Shown piece by piece: positions 16,296 to 24,679 of a stretch of DNA of 64,000 nt (positions are counted from its first letter, which is position 1; each line of letters starts with the position of its first letter). The DNA lies in assembly GCF_003387575.1 (NCBI RefSeq), contig NZ_QUAB01000047.1:124001-188000 (forward strand). Direction: 5' to 3'. Below the pieces are notes generated by a model that was not told where the DNA came from, made no database searches, and saw nothing but the letters and a program-made list of their open reading frames with translations. The DNA comes from Microbacterium bovistercoris (GTDB lineage: Bacteria; Actinomycetota; Actinomycetes; Actinomycetales; Microbacteriaceae). The position numbers and the translations under genes are program-made.

Positions 16296-17744
16296 TCAGT
16301 GCGTGTCTTCGGCCTCGATCTCGGTGCGGTCTCCGGACCACAGGGTGTGGAAGGTGCCGGGCTTGTCGATGCGCTTGTAGGTGTGCGCGCCGAAGAAGTC
16401 GCGCTGGCCCTGCACGAGGGCGGCCGGCAGGCGGTCGGCGCGGATGCCGTCGTAGTACGACAGCGACGACGAGAACGCCGGCGCCGGGATGCCGGCCTGC
16501 GCGGCGGCCACGACGACGCGGCGCCACGCGGCCTGGGCGCGGGTGATCGCTTCGGCGAAGTACGGGGCGGTCATCAGCACCGGCAGGCCGGGCTCGGCGG
16601 CGTACGCGTCGGCGATGCGGTTCAGGAACTGGGCGCGGATGATGCAGCCGGCGCGCCAGATCTTCGACACGGCGCCGAGGTCGATGGTCCAGTCGTACTC
16701 GGCGGCGCCGGCGCGGATCTCGTCGAAGCCCTGCGAGTAGGCGACGATCTTCGAGGCGTACAGCGCCAGGCGGACGTCCTCGATGAAGGCGTCGACGTCG
16801 GCGACGGCGAAGGTCTCATCGGGGCCGGGGAGGGTTCCGGCGACGGCGCGCTGCTCGGGGTGGCTGGAGAGGGACCGGGCGAACGTGGCCTCGGCGATGC
16901 CCGAGACCGGGGTGCCGAGCGAGAGCGCGGTCTGCACGGTCCAGGCGCCGGTGCCCTTGGCGCCGGCCTGGTCGACGATCACATCGACCAGCGGCTTCCC
17001 GGTGGCGGCGTCCACCTGGCGCAGCACCTCGGCGGTGATCTCGATCAGGTACGACTCGAGCTCGCCCTTGTTCCACTCGGCGAAGATCTCGGCGATCTCG
17101 GCGGGGGACTTGCCGGTGCCGCGGCGGATCAGGTCGTAGGCCTCGGCGATCAGCTGCATGTCGGCGTACTCGATGCCGTTGTGCACCATCTTCACGAAGT
17201 GGCCGGCGCCGTCGTGGCCGATGTGCGTGACACACGGCTCGCCCTCGGCGACCGCGGCGATGGACTTGAGGATCGGGCCGAGCGTGACCCAGGACTCATC
17301 CGAGCCGCCGGGCATGATCGAGGGGCCGTTGAGCGCGCCCTCCTCGCCGCCGGAGATCCCGGCGCCGACGTAGTTGATGCCGGTCTCGCGGACCGCCTTC
17401 TCACGGCGGATCGTGTCGGGGAAGAAGGCGTTGCCGCCGTCGACGATGATGTCGCCGGGCTCGAACACCCGCACCAGCTCGTCGATGACGGCGTCGGTCG
17501 GACCGCCCGCCTTGACCATGATGATCGCGGTGCGCGGCTTCTGCAGGCTCGCGGCGAACTCCTCGTACGAGAACGCGGGGATGAACCCGGCCTCGGGATG
17601 CGCGGCGACCAGCTCGTCGGTCTTGGCGCGAGAGCGGTTTAGGACCGCCACCGTGTTGCCCTCGCGGCTGGCGAGGTTGCGGGCCAGGTTCGACCCCATG
17701 ACGGCGAGTCCGACGACTCCGATGTTGGCTGCGGCTTCGGGCAC
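16296..17744 (-). CDS. gnd: 6-phosphogluconate dehydrogenase, decarboxylating
   Basis: Oxidises 6-phosphogluconate to ribulose-5-phosphate with release of CO2 and NAD(P)H in the pentose phosphate pathway. The 482 residues match the long (GndA-type) form. The N-terminal Rossmann motif is GLAVMGSNLARN, the substrate loop is GAGISGGEEGALNGPSIMPGG, and HNGIEY carries the catalytic Lys-His region (FVKMVHNGIEY). The GTG start at 17744 has GAGGAG 7-12 bases upstream. It is flanked by hairpins on both sides, so it is probably monocistronic. It supplies ribose-5-phosphate for the prs reaction encoded nearby. Confidence 0.95.
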   Translation of the reverse strand: MPEAAANIGVVGLAVMGSNLARNLASREGNTVAVLNRSRAKTDELVAAHPEAGFIPAFSYEEFAASLQKPRTAIIMVKAGGPTDAVIDELVRVFEPGDIIVDGGNAFFPDTIRREKAVRETGINYVGAGISGGEEGALNGPSIMPGGSDESWVTLGPILKSIAAVAEGEPCVTHIGHDGAGHFVKMVHNGIEYADMQLIAEAYDLIRRGTGKSPAEIAEIFAEWNKGELESYLIEITAEVLRQVDAATGKPLVDVIVDQAGAKGTGAWTVQTALSLGTPVSGIAEATFARSLSSHPEQRAVAGTLPGPDETFAVADVDAFIEDVRLALYASKIVAYSQGFDEIRAGAAEYDWTIDLGAVSKIWRAGCIIRAQFLNRIADAYAAEPGLPVLMTAPYFAEAITRAQAAWRRVVVAAAQAGIPAPAFSSSLSYYDGIRADRLPAALVQGQRDFFGAHTYKRIDKPGTFHTLWSGDRTEIEAEDTH

Positions 17745-17795
17745 GTGTGCGCTCCTCGATATCGCGGAAGGAAAGGTCTCCAGGATATCGCCGCC

Positions 17796-17820
17796 GTCGC
17801 ACGTCATTCCGACGTGTGAC
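17796..17820 (-). terminator. Inverted repeat upstream of gnd
   Basis: GTCGCACGTC (17796-17805) pairs with GACGTGTGAC (17811-17820) through 9 Watson-Crick pairs and one G-T pair, with a 5-base loop. It sits just after the stop of the small membrane-protein gene and may end that transcript. Confidence 0.45.
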
Positions 17821-17826
17821 AGCCGC

Positions 17827-17952
17827 TCAGTCCTTGCGGTAGCCCGAGCGACCCATCGCGAACAGTGCGCCGGCGGTCACGACGGTGGCGCCGACGGCCA
17901 TCAGGCCGATCAGCCAGGCGATCGCGTGGGACCAGAAAGCGGCGTCGAACAT
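17827..17952 (-). CDS. Small single-span membrane protein, 41 residues
   Basis: Short frame with a good ribosome-binding site (GGAG, 7 bases before the ATG at 17952) and a clear hydrophobic segment (about residues 8-32: HAIAWLIGLMAVGATVVTAG). It ends in a positively charged tail, GRSGYRKD. The pattern is that of a small inner-membrane protein with its C-terminus inside. No family is recognised. It lies between gnd and the divergent rplY. Confidence 0.6.
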   Translation of the reverse strand: MFDAAFWSHAIAWLIGLMAVGATVVTAGALFAMGRSGYRKD

Positions 17953-18030
17953 GCGAGGGCTCCGTTCAGCAGGACAGCGTGTCACCAGCGTATCGGGTCT
18001 TCGGGTACGATGGAGGAGTTCCTCGGCGAG

Positions 18031-18056
18031 GGATGCCTTGCGCGTGCGCGGCATCC
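18031..18056 (+). promoter_or_regulatory. Leader hairpin upstream of rplY
   Basis: GGATGCC (18031-18037) and GGCATCC (18050-18056) form a 7-bp stem, with an inner GCGC/GCGC pairing. The 130 bases between the hairpin and the ribosome-binding site make an unusually long leader for this window and could bind ribosomal protein L25. That function is inference. Confidence 0.35.
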
Positions 18057-18186
18057 GTTATCGACGTGGCGATGTGAGCTCTGCGGTCGTACCGGCCAGG
18101 TGGGTTTCGCTTTCCCGCGTCTGCGCCGTGAGAACGACCACCAGACCACCGCGCGACACCTGCCGCGCGCCTTGAAGGAGAACCTC

Positions 18187-18804
18187 ATGTCCGAAGACAC
18201 CACGGTCCACGCCGAGCTCCGCTCGAGCTTCGGCAAGGGCTTCGCCCGCCGCCTCCGCGCCGCCGGCAAGATCCCCGCCGTCATCTACGGTCACGGCACC
18301 GAGCCCGTGCACGTCGCTCTGCCCGGCCACCAGGTCAGCCTGATCGTCCGTCGCGCCAACGCCGTGCTCGACCTCGACATCGAGGGCAAGAGCCAGCTCG
18401 CCCTGGTCAAGGACGTGCAGAAGGACCCGGTGCACCAGATCATCGAGCACATCGACCTGCTGGTCGTGAAGAAGGGCGAGAAGGTCACCGTCGAGGTGCC
18501 GCTCGTCGTCACCGGTGAGTCGTTCTCGGGCACCATCGTGACCGTCGACGTCGCGACCATCACCCTCGAGGTCGAGGCCACCCACATCCCCGAGCACGTC
18601 GAGGTCAGCGTCGAGGGTCTGCAGGAGGGCGCGCACATCACCGCCGGCGACGTCACCCTGCCCAAGGGCGCGACGCTGGTCGGCGACGCCGACCTGCTGC
18701 TCATCGGCATCTCCGTCCCGGCCGCTGAGGTCGCCGAGGAGAACGAGGCCGCCGCTGAGGCTGAGGCTGAGGCCGCTCCGGCCGAGGAGGCCGCCGCGGA
18801 GTGA
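18187..18804 (+). CDS. rplY: Ribosomal protein bL25, CTC (long) form
   Basis: Binds 5S rRNA in the large ribosomal subunit. The 205 residues comprise the N-terminal L25 domain (to about 95, with GKGFARRLRAAGKIPAVIYG), the C-terminal CTC/TL5 beta-domain (to ~185, ITLEVEATHIPEHVEVSVEG) and an acidic Ala/Glu-rich tail (EAAAEAEAEAAPAEEAAAE). Long forms like this belong to the general-stress Ctc type. AAGGAG lies 6 bases before the ATG at 18187. The gene ends in a strong hairpin before pth, and the rplY-pth pair is conserved in Actinobacteria. Confidence 0.95.
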   Translation: MSEDTTVHAELRSSFGKGFARRLRAAGKIPAVIYGHGTEPVHVALPGHQVSLIVRRANAVLDLDIEGKSQLALVKDVQKDPVHQIIEHIDLLVVKKGEKVTVEVPLVVTGESFSGTIVTVDVATITLEVEATHIPEHVEVSVEGLQEGAHITAGDVTLPKGATLVGDADLLLIGISVPAAEVAEENEAAAEAEAEAAPAEEAAAE

Positions 18805-18820
18805 TCCGCATTCACTTCGA

Positions 18821-18856
18821 CGGAGGGGACGCGAGCACCGGTTCGCGTCCCCTCCG
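18821..18856 (+). terminator. Terminator-like hairpin between rplY and pth
   Basis: CGGAGGGGACGCGA (18821-18834) pairs perfectly with TCGCGTCCCCTCCG (18843-18856) around an 8-base loop. There is no T run. It probably limits read-through from the highly expressed rplY into pth. Confidence 0.7.
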
Positions 18857-18893
18857 GCGTATTCCAGACGCTGTCTGCTGAGAGAGGACGACC

Positions 18894-19475
18894 ATGGCAT
18901 CCACCTGGCTGGTGATCGGCCTCGGGAACCCCGGGCCGCGCTACGAGGCGACCCGGCACAACATCGGGCAGATGGTCGTCGACGAACTCGCCGCACGCCG
19001 CGGCGAGCGGTTTCGCGAGCACAAGGCCGGTGCGCGGGTGGTGGAGACCTGGTTGCGTCCGGGTGGTGACAAGCTCGTCCTCGCCAAGCTCAATGCGTTC
19101 ATGAACGTCTCGGGCGGGCCTGCGGCGAACCTCGCGAAGTTCTACTCGGTGGACCCCGGGCAGGTCATCGTCGTGCACGACGAGCTCGACATCCCGTTCG
19201 ACACCCTCAAGCTCAAGACCGGTGGAGGGCACGGCGGACACAACGGCGTCCGCGACATCGCCAAGGCCCTCGGCACCCCCGACTTCCCGCGCGTGCGTGT
19301 CGGCATCGGCCGACCGCCGGGAAGGCAGGACCCTGCGGACTGGGTACTCGCGCCGTTCGGCGCGACCGAGCGCAAGACGCTGCCGATTCACATCTCGGAT
19401 GCCGCGGATGCCGTCGAGCTGCTCGTGGCGGACGGCCTGACCGCCGCGCAGCAGAAGCACCACGCCCCGCGCTGA
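18894..19475 (+). CDS. pth: Peptidyl-tRNA hydrolase
   Basis: Cleaves peptidyl-tRNA released by stalled ribosomes so that the tRNA can be reused. The 193 residues show the family opening [20 protein letters not shown] with catalytic His22, the Asn-containing [11 protein letters not shown] and the HDELDIPF strand. GAGAGGAC precedes the ATG at 18894. It follows rplY, and the locus parallels the pth-rplY-prs-glmU neighbourhood of mycobacteria. It is convergent with the following membrane-protein gene. Confidence 0.95.
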   Translation: MASTWLVIGLGNPGPRYEATRHNIGQMVVDELAARRGERFREHKAGARVVETWLRPGGDKLVLAKLNAFMNVSGGPAANLAKFYSVDPGQVIVVHDELDIPFDTLKLKTGGGHGGHNGVRDIAKALGTPDFPRVRVGIGRPPGRQDPADWVLAPFGATERKTLPIHISDAADAVELLVADGLTAAQQKHHAPR

Positions 19476-19483
19476 GCGCGGGT

Positions 19484-19507
19484 GACCCGCTACCCGCTCG
19501 GCGGGTC
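19484..19507. terminator. Hairpin between convergent pth and a membrane-protein gene
   Basis: GACCCGC (19484-19490) and GCGGGTC (19501-19507) pair around a 10-base loop. The element overlaps the stop codon of the minus-strand gene and can serve both transcripts. Confidence 0.5.
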
Positions 19508-20033
19508 AGAACGCGGTCAACGTGCTGACGGCCCCGGTCGCCGCGGCGATGGCGAACGCGAGTGCGAACGCCACCGGGCCGAGCACGGCGAGGACCATGC
19601 CGGTGATGCCGGCTGCGCGTCCGCGGCGCTTCGCCGCCGCGACGATGCCGAGGACGATCGCCGCGATGCCGATCGCGGTGCCGCTCCAGAAGGCGATCTC
19701 GGTCCACAGGATCTGCGTGCGCGCGGGTGCGAGTGCGGCGAGGTCGTCGTAGTTCCCTGAGGTGTCGAGGAAGAAACCGGGAGCGGCCGCGCCGGCCTGC
19801 GCCCCGAAGACGCCGCCGAGGATCGGGATCACGATGAGCGCGATCAGGCCGAGCACGAGCGCGGCGACACCGAGCGCCGGCGAGCCCTTCGAGGGCGGTT
19901 GGGGCGGTGTGTACCCGCCCACGGGCGCCTGGTACCCGCCCACGGGCACGGCGTAGGCGCCGGGCGGCGGAGCGTAGCCGGGCTGTGCCGGCGCGGGGTA
20001 TGCGGGCGGCTGCGGCGGGAACGGATCGGTCAC
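19506..20033 (-). CDS. Proline-rich membrane protein, DUF4190-like
   Basis: A 175-residue protein with two halves. Residues 1-48 are a proline/glycine/tyrosine-rich, probably disordered cytoplasmic segment with repeated VGGYxxP motifs. Residues ~52-175 hold three or four hydrophobic helices (ALGVAALVLGLIALIVIP, then GTAIGIAAIVLGIVAAAKRRGRAAG). The second part resembles DUF4190-type proteins common in Actinobacteria, which have no known function. The GTG start at 20033 follows a -10-like CAGGAT by 6 bases, suggesting a leaderless message. Confidence 0.7.
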   Translation of the reverse strand: MTDPFPPQPPAYPAPAQPGYAPPPGAYAVPVGGYQAPVGGYTPPQPPSKGSPALGVAALVLGLIALIVIPILGGVFGAQAGAAAPGFFLDTSGNYDDLAALAPARTQILWTEIAFWSGTAIGIAAIVLGIVAAAKRRGRAAGITGMVLAVLGPVAFALAFAIAAATGAVSTLTAF

Positions 20034-20039
20034 GCGTTC

Positions 20040-20045
20040 ATCCTG
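20040..20045 (-). promoter_or_regulatory. -10-like CAGGAT before the DUF4190-like gene
   Basis: CAGGAT ends 6 bases before the GTG at 20033 with no Shine-Dalgarno sequence. Confidence 0.35.
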
Positions 20046-20062
20046 TCAGACGTGTCGGACGC

Positions 20063-21070
20063 TCAGACGCGGCGGAGCAGGCCGACCTTGTCGTACACGT
20101 CGCGGAGCGTGGCATCCGCCACCTCGTCGGCGCGTGCGGCGTTCGCTGCAAGGATCCGGTCCAGTTCGGCGGGGTCGTCGAGCAGCTCGAGCACGCGCTC
20201 GCGCACGGGGCCGAACTCGTTCACCACGACCTCGGCGAGACCCTTCTTGAAGTCGCCGTAGCCGCGGCCCGCGTACTCGTCCTCGATGGACCCGACCTGG
20301 CGGCCGCTGAGTGCGGCGTAGATGGTGAGCAGGTTCGAGACGCCCGGCTTGTTCTCGCGGTCGTAGCGCACCGATCCCTCGGTGTCGGTGACTGCGCGCA
20401 TGATCTTCTTCGCCGACTTCGCCGGGTCGTCGAGCAGCCACAGCACACCGGCGTCGCTCTCGGCCGACTTCGACATCTTCGAGGTCGGGTTCTGCAGGTC
20501 GTAGATGCGGGCGGTGTCCTTCTGGATGACGGCCTTGGGCACCGTGAACGTCTTGCCGAATCGCTTGTTGAAGCGCTCCGCGAGGTCGCGGGTGAGCTCG
20601 ACGTGCTGCTTCTGATCGTCGCCGACCGGCACCAGCTCGCTCTGATAGAGCAGGATGTCGGCGGCCATCAGCACCGGGTAGGTGAACAGCCCCACCGAGG
20701 CGGAGTCCGCGCCGTAGCGGGCGGACTTGTCCTTGAACTGCGTCATCCGGCCGGCCTCGCCGAAGCCCGTGATCGTGGACAGGATCCAGGCGAGCTCGGC
20801 GTGCGCGCGCACGTGCGACTGCACGTAGAGGGTGGACTTCGACGGCTCGATGCCGGCGGCGATGTACTGCGCCGCTGTGCGCCGCGTCTTCTCGCGCAGC
20901 TCGGCGGGATCCTGCGGCACGGTGATCGCGTGCAGATCGACGACGGAGAAGAACGCGTCGTAGGAGTTCTGCATCTCGCGCCACTGCAGGAGCGCCCCGA
21001 TGTAGTTGCCGGCCTGGAGGGAGTCGGCGGAGGGCTGCATTCCTGAGTAGAGGCGAGGCTTCTGGGTCAC
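20063..21070 (-). CDS. trpS: Tryptophanyl-tRNA synthetase
   Basis: Charges tRNA-Trp with tryptophan. The 335-residue class I synthetase has the HIGH-like AGNYIGAL near residue 23 (after SGMQPSADSLQ), the Asp-containing VGDDQKQHVELTRDLAERFN and KMSKS near residue 193. The length is normal for bacterial TrpS. The GTG at 21070 is preceded at 6 bases by TAGGAT and by no ribosome-binding site, so it looks leaderless. The TAG of that hexamer is also the stop codon of the upstream gene. Confidence 0.95.
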   Translation of the reverse strand: MTQKPRLYSGMQPSADSLQAGNYIGALLQWREMQNSYDAFFSVVDLHAITVPQDPAELREKTRRTAAQYIAAGIEPSKSTLYVQSHVRAHAELAWILSTITGFGEAGRMTQFKDKSARYGADSASVGLFTYPVLMAADILLYQSELVPVGDDQKQHVELTRDLAERFNKRFGKTFTVPKAVIQKDTARIYDLQNPTSKMSKSAESDAGVLWLLDDPAKSAKKIMRAVTDTEGSVRYDRENKPGVSNLLTIYAALSGRQVGSIEDEYAGRGYGDFKKGLAEVVVNEFGPVRERVLELLDDPAELDRILAANAARADEVADATLRDVYDKVGLLRRV

Positions 21071-21076
21071 CGTTCA

Positions 21077-21082
21077 ATCCTA
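21077..21082 (-). promoter_or_regulatory. -10-like TAGGAT before trpS
   Basis: TAGGAT ends 6 bases before the trpS GTG. Its first three bases are the TAG stop of the preceding gene (21082-21080 on the minus strand). Confidence 0.45.
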
Positions 21083-21622
21083 TGGGGCGGATGCTGCGGC
21101 ACTGAGCGCGGTGGCCGGGGCCGCGGCACGCAGCAGCGCGGCGTACACGGCGACGGCGAAGGCGGTGATCAGGTACAGGACGACCGCCTGAAGGGCGTAG
21201 GCCGGATAGTGCAGGATCCACGGCGACTGGGTCGGATCGCTGAGATGCGCCGGATTGTCCTCGATGTACGGGACGATCACACCGACGCCGTACCCCACGG
21301 TCTGTCCGAGCGCGTAGACGGCGATTCCGGCCAACAGGGCACCGCTGGCGCGCCCTGGCCGCTTCCGCCACACCGCTGCCGCGGTCCGCATGCTCGTCCG
21401 CCGATCCCAGACGCCGGCTTCCGGTGCGGCGACAGAGGACGGCACCGGAGCGGCCACGAACGCCACCGTCAGCAGCACGAGCAGCAGGCCTGTGCCGAGG
21501 AACAGGAGTTGCTCGCTGCCCGCACGACTGCGCATCAGCTGCGGGACGAGCAGCAGCGCGAGCAGCGGAAGGAGGGCGAACAGGCAGACGATCCAGGTGC
21601 GCAGCAGGATGCGGAGGTTCAT
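21080..21622 (-). CDS. Membrane protein of unknown function
   Basis: A 180-residue protein with about four hydrophobic segments (RTWIVCLFALLPLLALLL near the start, LLFLGTGLLLVLLTVAFV, ALLAGIAVYALGQTVGYG and ALQAVVLYLITAFAVAVYA near the end). No family is recognised. The ATG at 21622 is chosen because the hydrophobic N-terminus begins there, but a GTG three codons upstream is possible. It ends 9 bp before trpS, so the two may share transcripts. Confidence 0.65.
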   Translation of the reverse strand: MNLRILLRTWIVCLFALLPLLALLLVPQLMRSRAGSEQLLFLGTGLLLVLLTVAFVAAPVPSSVAAPEAGVWDRRTSMRTAAAVWRKRPGRASGALLAGIAVYALGQTVGYGVGVIVPYIEDNPAHLSDPTQSPWILHYPAYALQAVVLYLITAFAVAVYAALLRAAAPATALSAAASAP

Positions 21623-21695
21623 GGAACCCACGATGCCGCCGGGCTCCGGCGGCGACCACCGGGACAGCCGTCGAGTGAGGTAGGGAAAACCCGCG

Positions 21696-22589
21696 TCAGT
21701 ACGTGTAGTCGACGATCACGGGGGAGTGGTCGCTCCAGCGCTCGGCGTAGGTGGCGGCGCGCGCGACGCGGTAGTTCGTCGCCCGCGCCGCGAGCGCAGG
21801 GGTGGCGAGGTGATAGTCGATCCGCCAGCCGGAGTCGTTGTCGAACGCCTGACCGCGCATGGTCCACCACGTGTACGGGCCGTCGACCTCGCCGTGCGCC
21901 GCTCGCCCGACGTCGACCCAGCCGAGCCCCTTGCCGTCGCCCTCGAGCACGTAGGGCCGGGTGTCGCTGAGCTGTCCGACCATGCCACGGCCGATGCCCT
22001 CCTGACCGATCACGGGTTCGCCCGCAGCGCCGAGGAAGCGGTCGAAGTAGGCACGCTCGCGCGCCAGGAACCCGGACTTCTTGACGTTGCCCTTCCAGTT
22101 CAGGATGTCGAGGGGTCGATGGCCGACGTTCAGGTCGCCCGTGACGAGCGCGAGGGCGCCGTCGGCGCCGAGCTGCGACATCCGCCGCTCCATCGCGTCG
22201 AGGAACTTCCACTTCTCGACCTGCTTGGGGGTGTCGGCCTCGCCGGAGTGCACGTAGGCGCTCACGACCGTCAGCGGTACGCCGCCGAGGTCGAAGTCCG
22301 CCTCGAGCCAGCGACCTGCGGAGTCGAAGTCGTCGGCCCCGAGCGCGGTGCGCGAGGCGAGGGCGGGCTCACGGCTCACGACCGCGACGCCGGCGCGTCC
22401 CTTCGCGGAGGCGACGTCGTGCAGGATCGACCAGCCCGGGAACGCAGCCGCGACGTGTTCGTCCTGCGCGCGCACCTCCTGCACGGTGAGGATGTCCACG
22501 CCGGCGTCATCCAGCCAGCCGTGCATCCCGTTGCGGACGGCAGCACGGATGCCGTTGACATTGACGGAGGCGATACGCAGATGAGGCAT
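21696..22589 (-). CDS. xth: Exodeoxyribonuclease III-family AP endonuclease
   Basis: Cuts DNA at abasic sites and trims damaged 3' ends in base-excision repair. The 297 residues belong to the endonuclease/exonuclease/phosphatase fold: SVNVNGIRAA (residues ~8-17), the metal-binding Glu in LTVQEVRAQ, the catalytic Asp-Asn of VTGDLNVGH and the terminal SDHSPVIVDY. A -10-like TAGGCT ends 6 bases before the ATG at 22589 and includes the TAG stop of the upstream yihY-like gene. Confidence 0.92.
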   Translation of the reverse strand: MPHLRIASVNVNGIRAAVRNGMHGWLDDAGVDILTVQEVRAQDEHVAAAFPGWSILHDVASAKGRAGVAVVSREPALASRTALGADDFDSAGRWLEADFDLGGVPLTVVSAYVHSGEADTPKQVEKWKFLDAMERRMSQLGADGALALVTGDLNVGHRPLDILNWKGNVKKSGFLARERAYFDRFLGAAGEPVIGQEGIGRGMVGQLSDTRPYVLEGDGKGLGWVDVGRAAHGEVDGPYTWWTMRGQAFDNDSGWRIDYHLATPALAARATNYRVARAATYAERWSDHSPVIVDYTY

Positions 22590-22595
22590 CCATCC

Positions 22596-22601
22596 AGCCT
22601 A
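22596..22601 (-). promoter_or_regulatory. -10-like TAGGCT before xth
   Basis: TAGGCT ends 6 bases before the xth ATG and overlaps the TAG stop codon of the upstream YihY-family gene. Confidence 0.45.
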
Positions 22602-23897
22602 TCGACGGGGACGGACATCCCCTCCCGCGGCGTCGCCCTTCGGGGCGGCGGGCGCGAGCAGACCCCGCTTCTGCGGGGGCGGGGGCGCTGCGTCCTTCAC
22701 CTGCTGGAGTTCGTCCTCCGCGTCGCGCACCGCACGGTCCGCCGCCCAGCGCCGGTACCACGGTGCACTCTCGCGGTCGTCCTGCGCGGTGCGCAGACGC
22801 ACCTGGGCCGCCAACAGCAGCGCCTGGTGCTCCTTGGCGAGGCGCTGAGCCTCGGTCTGCGGGATCAGCGGCACGTGATTGTCGTGCGCGGCCACGGCGA
22901 TCCACGACGCGGCGACCAGGAGCACGATCCCGATCAGACGGAACCACAGCAGCAGCACGATGAACACCGTGAAGGTGACCAGCAGCGGGTTGGAAGGCGA
23001 GTAGCTGAGGAACAGACCGAAGCCGAGCTGCAGCAGGGTCGTCGCGGCGGCACCGACCAGAGATCCGGGGACGATGCGACGCCACGTGAGTCTGGTGCCC
23101 GTGAGGAAGCGGAACAGCCCGGCCATCAGCGCGGTGTTCACGGCGTAGAGCACGCTCACGCCCACGATCCAGACGCCGGTCTGGAGCAGGAACGAGGAGT
23201 CCTGCATCCCCACCAGGTCGAAGACGATCGTGAGCGCCCAGGTGCCCAGGGCGCCGAGTGCCGTGCCCACCAGCAGACCGGCGCCGAAAACGATCGCTGC
23301 GAGCAGATCGAGCGATTTCAGCAGGAAGTAGTTCCGCCGGTCCGGTGCGATGCCGAAGACTCCGCGCACGGCGCGGCGGGCGAAAGAGATGGCTCCGATC
23401 GCGGTCCAGAGCAGGGCGCCGACGGCGATCGCACCGGTGATGCCGAGCGTGCCGGACATGCTGTTCGCGATCTCCTGCACCTGAGCCTGCGTGGCGATCC
23501 CGTTGTCACTGATGAGTCCGGGGATGTAGGCGTTGATGATGTCGACGAGAGCGTCGACCGCCTCCTCACTGCCGCCGAGCCAGATCCCGACGATCGCGAA
23601 GACCACGTAGATCGCAGCGAACGCGGCGAACAGCGTCTGATAGCTGATGCCGGCGGCGAGCAGGAAACCCTCGTGCTGCAGGAAGTTGCGCCACACCCGC
23701 ACGGGGAACCACGCCAGCGTGCGCTGCGTGATCCTCGTGGCACGAGAGATCGGCTCGTCGAAGCGCTCTCTCAGGCTCTCCTGCGTCGATTCCCAGCGCT
23801 GGCGCAGGTGCTGCTCTTCGCGAGCAGCGTCCGCGGCCAGCCCGCGCTTCGCGCGGGCGCTGGGCGCGGACGTGTCAGAGGCCTCCGAGTCGGTCAC
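22599..23897 (-). CDS. YihY/BrkB-family membrane protein
   Basis: A 432-residue protein with about six membrane helices in the order typical of the YihY/UPF0761 (formerly BrkB) family. There is a basic N-terminal domain, GFLLAAGISYQTLFAAFAAI as the first membrane segment, and later TGTRLTWRRIVPGSLVGAAA. A long charged C-terminal tail (about 340-432) ends in a Pro/Lys/Arg-rich stretch. The molecular role is not established, and the old ribonuclease BN label belongs to a different gene. A homologue sits beside trpS in mycobacteria (Rv3335c/Rv3336c). TACTCT ends 6 bases before the GTG at 23897. Confidence 0.85.
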   Translation of the reverse strand: MTDSEASDTSAPSARAKRGLAADAAREEQHLRQRWESTQESLRERFDEPISRATRITQRTLAWFPVRVWRNFLQHEGFLLAAGISYQTLFAAFAAIYVVFAIVGIWLGGSEEAVDALVDIINAYIPGLISDNGIATQAQVQEIANSMSGTLGITGAIAVGALLWTAIGAISFARRAVRGVFGIAPDRRNYFLLKSLDLLAAIVFGAGLLVGTALGALGTWALTIVFDLVGMQDSSFLLQTGVWIVGVSVLYAVNTALMAGLFRFLTGTRLTWRRIVPGSLVGAAATTLLQLGFGLFLSYSPSNPLLVTFTVFIVLLLWFRLIGIVLLVAASWIAVAAHDNHVPLIPQTEAQRLAKEHQALLLAAQVRLRTAQDDRESAPWYRRWAADRAVRDAEDELQQVKDAAPPPPQKRGLLAPAAPKGDAAGGDVRPRR

Positions 23898-23903
23898 GAT
23901 CTC

Positions 23904-23909
23904 AGAGTA
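23904..23909 (-). promoter_or_regulatory. -10-like TACTCT before the YihY-family gene
   Basis: TACTCT ends 6 bases before the GTG at 23897 with no ribosome-binding site. Confidence 0.4.
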
Positions 23910-23918
23910 GCGAGCGGA

Positions 23919-24677
23919 TCAGCGCCCGCCGCGCAGCACCGCCTGCTTGACCTCGGCGATGGCCTTGGTGACCTCGATGCCGCGGGGGCACGCCTCAGTG
24001 CAGTTGAAGGTCGTGCGGCAGCGCCACACGCCCTCCTTGTCGTTGAGGATGTCGAGGCGCACGTCGGCGTTGTCGTCGCGCGAGTCGAAGATGAAGCGGT
24101 GCGCGTTGACGATCGCGGCAGGTCCGAAGTACTGGCCGTCGGTCCAGAACACCGGGCACGAGGACGTGCACGCCGCGCAGAGGATGCACTTGGTGGTGTC
24201 GTCGAAGATCGCGCGGTCGGCGATGGACTGGATGCGCTCCTTGCCCTTGTCGGGAGTCGAGTTCGCGACCAGGAACGGCTGCACCTCGCGGTAGGAGGCG
24301 AAGAACGGCTCCATGTCGACGATGAGGTCCTTCTCGAGCGGCAGACCCTTGATCGCCTCGACGTAGATCGGCTTCGAGATGTCGAGGTCCTTGATCAGCG
24401 TCTTGCATGCGAGTCGGTTGCGCCCGTTGATGCGCATCGCGTCGGAGCCGCAGATGCCGTGCGCGCAGGAGCGGCGGAAACTCAGCGAGCCGTCCACCTC
24501 CCACTTGATCTTGTGCAGGGCGTCGAGCACGCGGTCGGTGGCGTACAGCTCGACGTCGTAGTCCACCCAGTGCGGCTCGGCGTCGGTCTCGGGGTCGAAG
24601 CGACGGATGATGAAGGTGACGAGGAACGACTGCACACCGGAATCGTTCGCGGGTGCCTCTGCAACTGCGTTCGACAT
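23919..24677 (-). CDS. sdhB: Succinate dehydrogenase iron-sulfur subunit
   Basis: Carries electrons from the flavoprotein to quinone in complex II. The 252 residues contain all three cluster motifs: a [2Fe-2S] set in RSCAHGICGSDAM plus the later NRLAC, a [4Fe-4S] set in CILCAACTSSCP and the [3Fe-4S]/[4Fe-4S] set ending CTEACPRGIEV. The ATG at 24677 lies two bases from the sdhA stop, so it is last in the sdhCDAB operon. Iron demand fits the DtxR-like box upstream of sdhC. Confidence 0.96.
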   Translation of the reverse strand: MSNAVAEAPANDSGVQSFLVTFIIRRFDPETDAEPHWVDYDVELYATDRVLDALHKIKWEVDGSLSFRRSCAHGICGSDAMRINGRNRLACKTLIKDLDISKPIYVEAIKGLPLEKDLIVDMEPFFASYREVQPFLVANSTPDKGKERIQSIADRAIFDDTTKCILCAACTSSCPVFWTDGQYFGPAAIVNAHRFIFDSRDDNADVRLDILNDKEGVWRCRTTFNCTEACPRGIEVTKAIAEVKQAVLRGGR

Positions 24678-24679
24678 GC

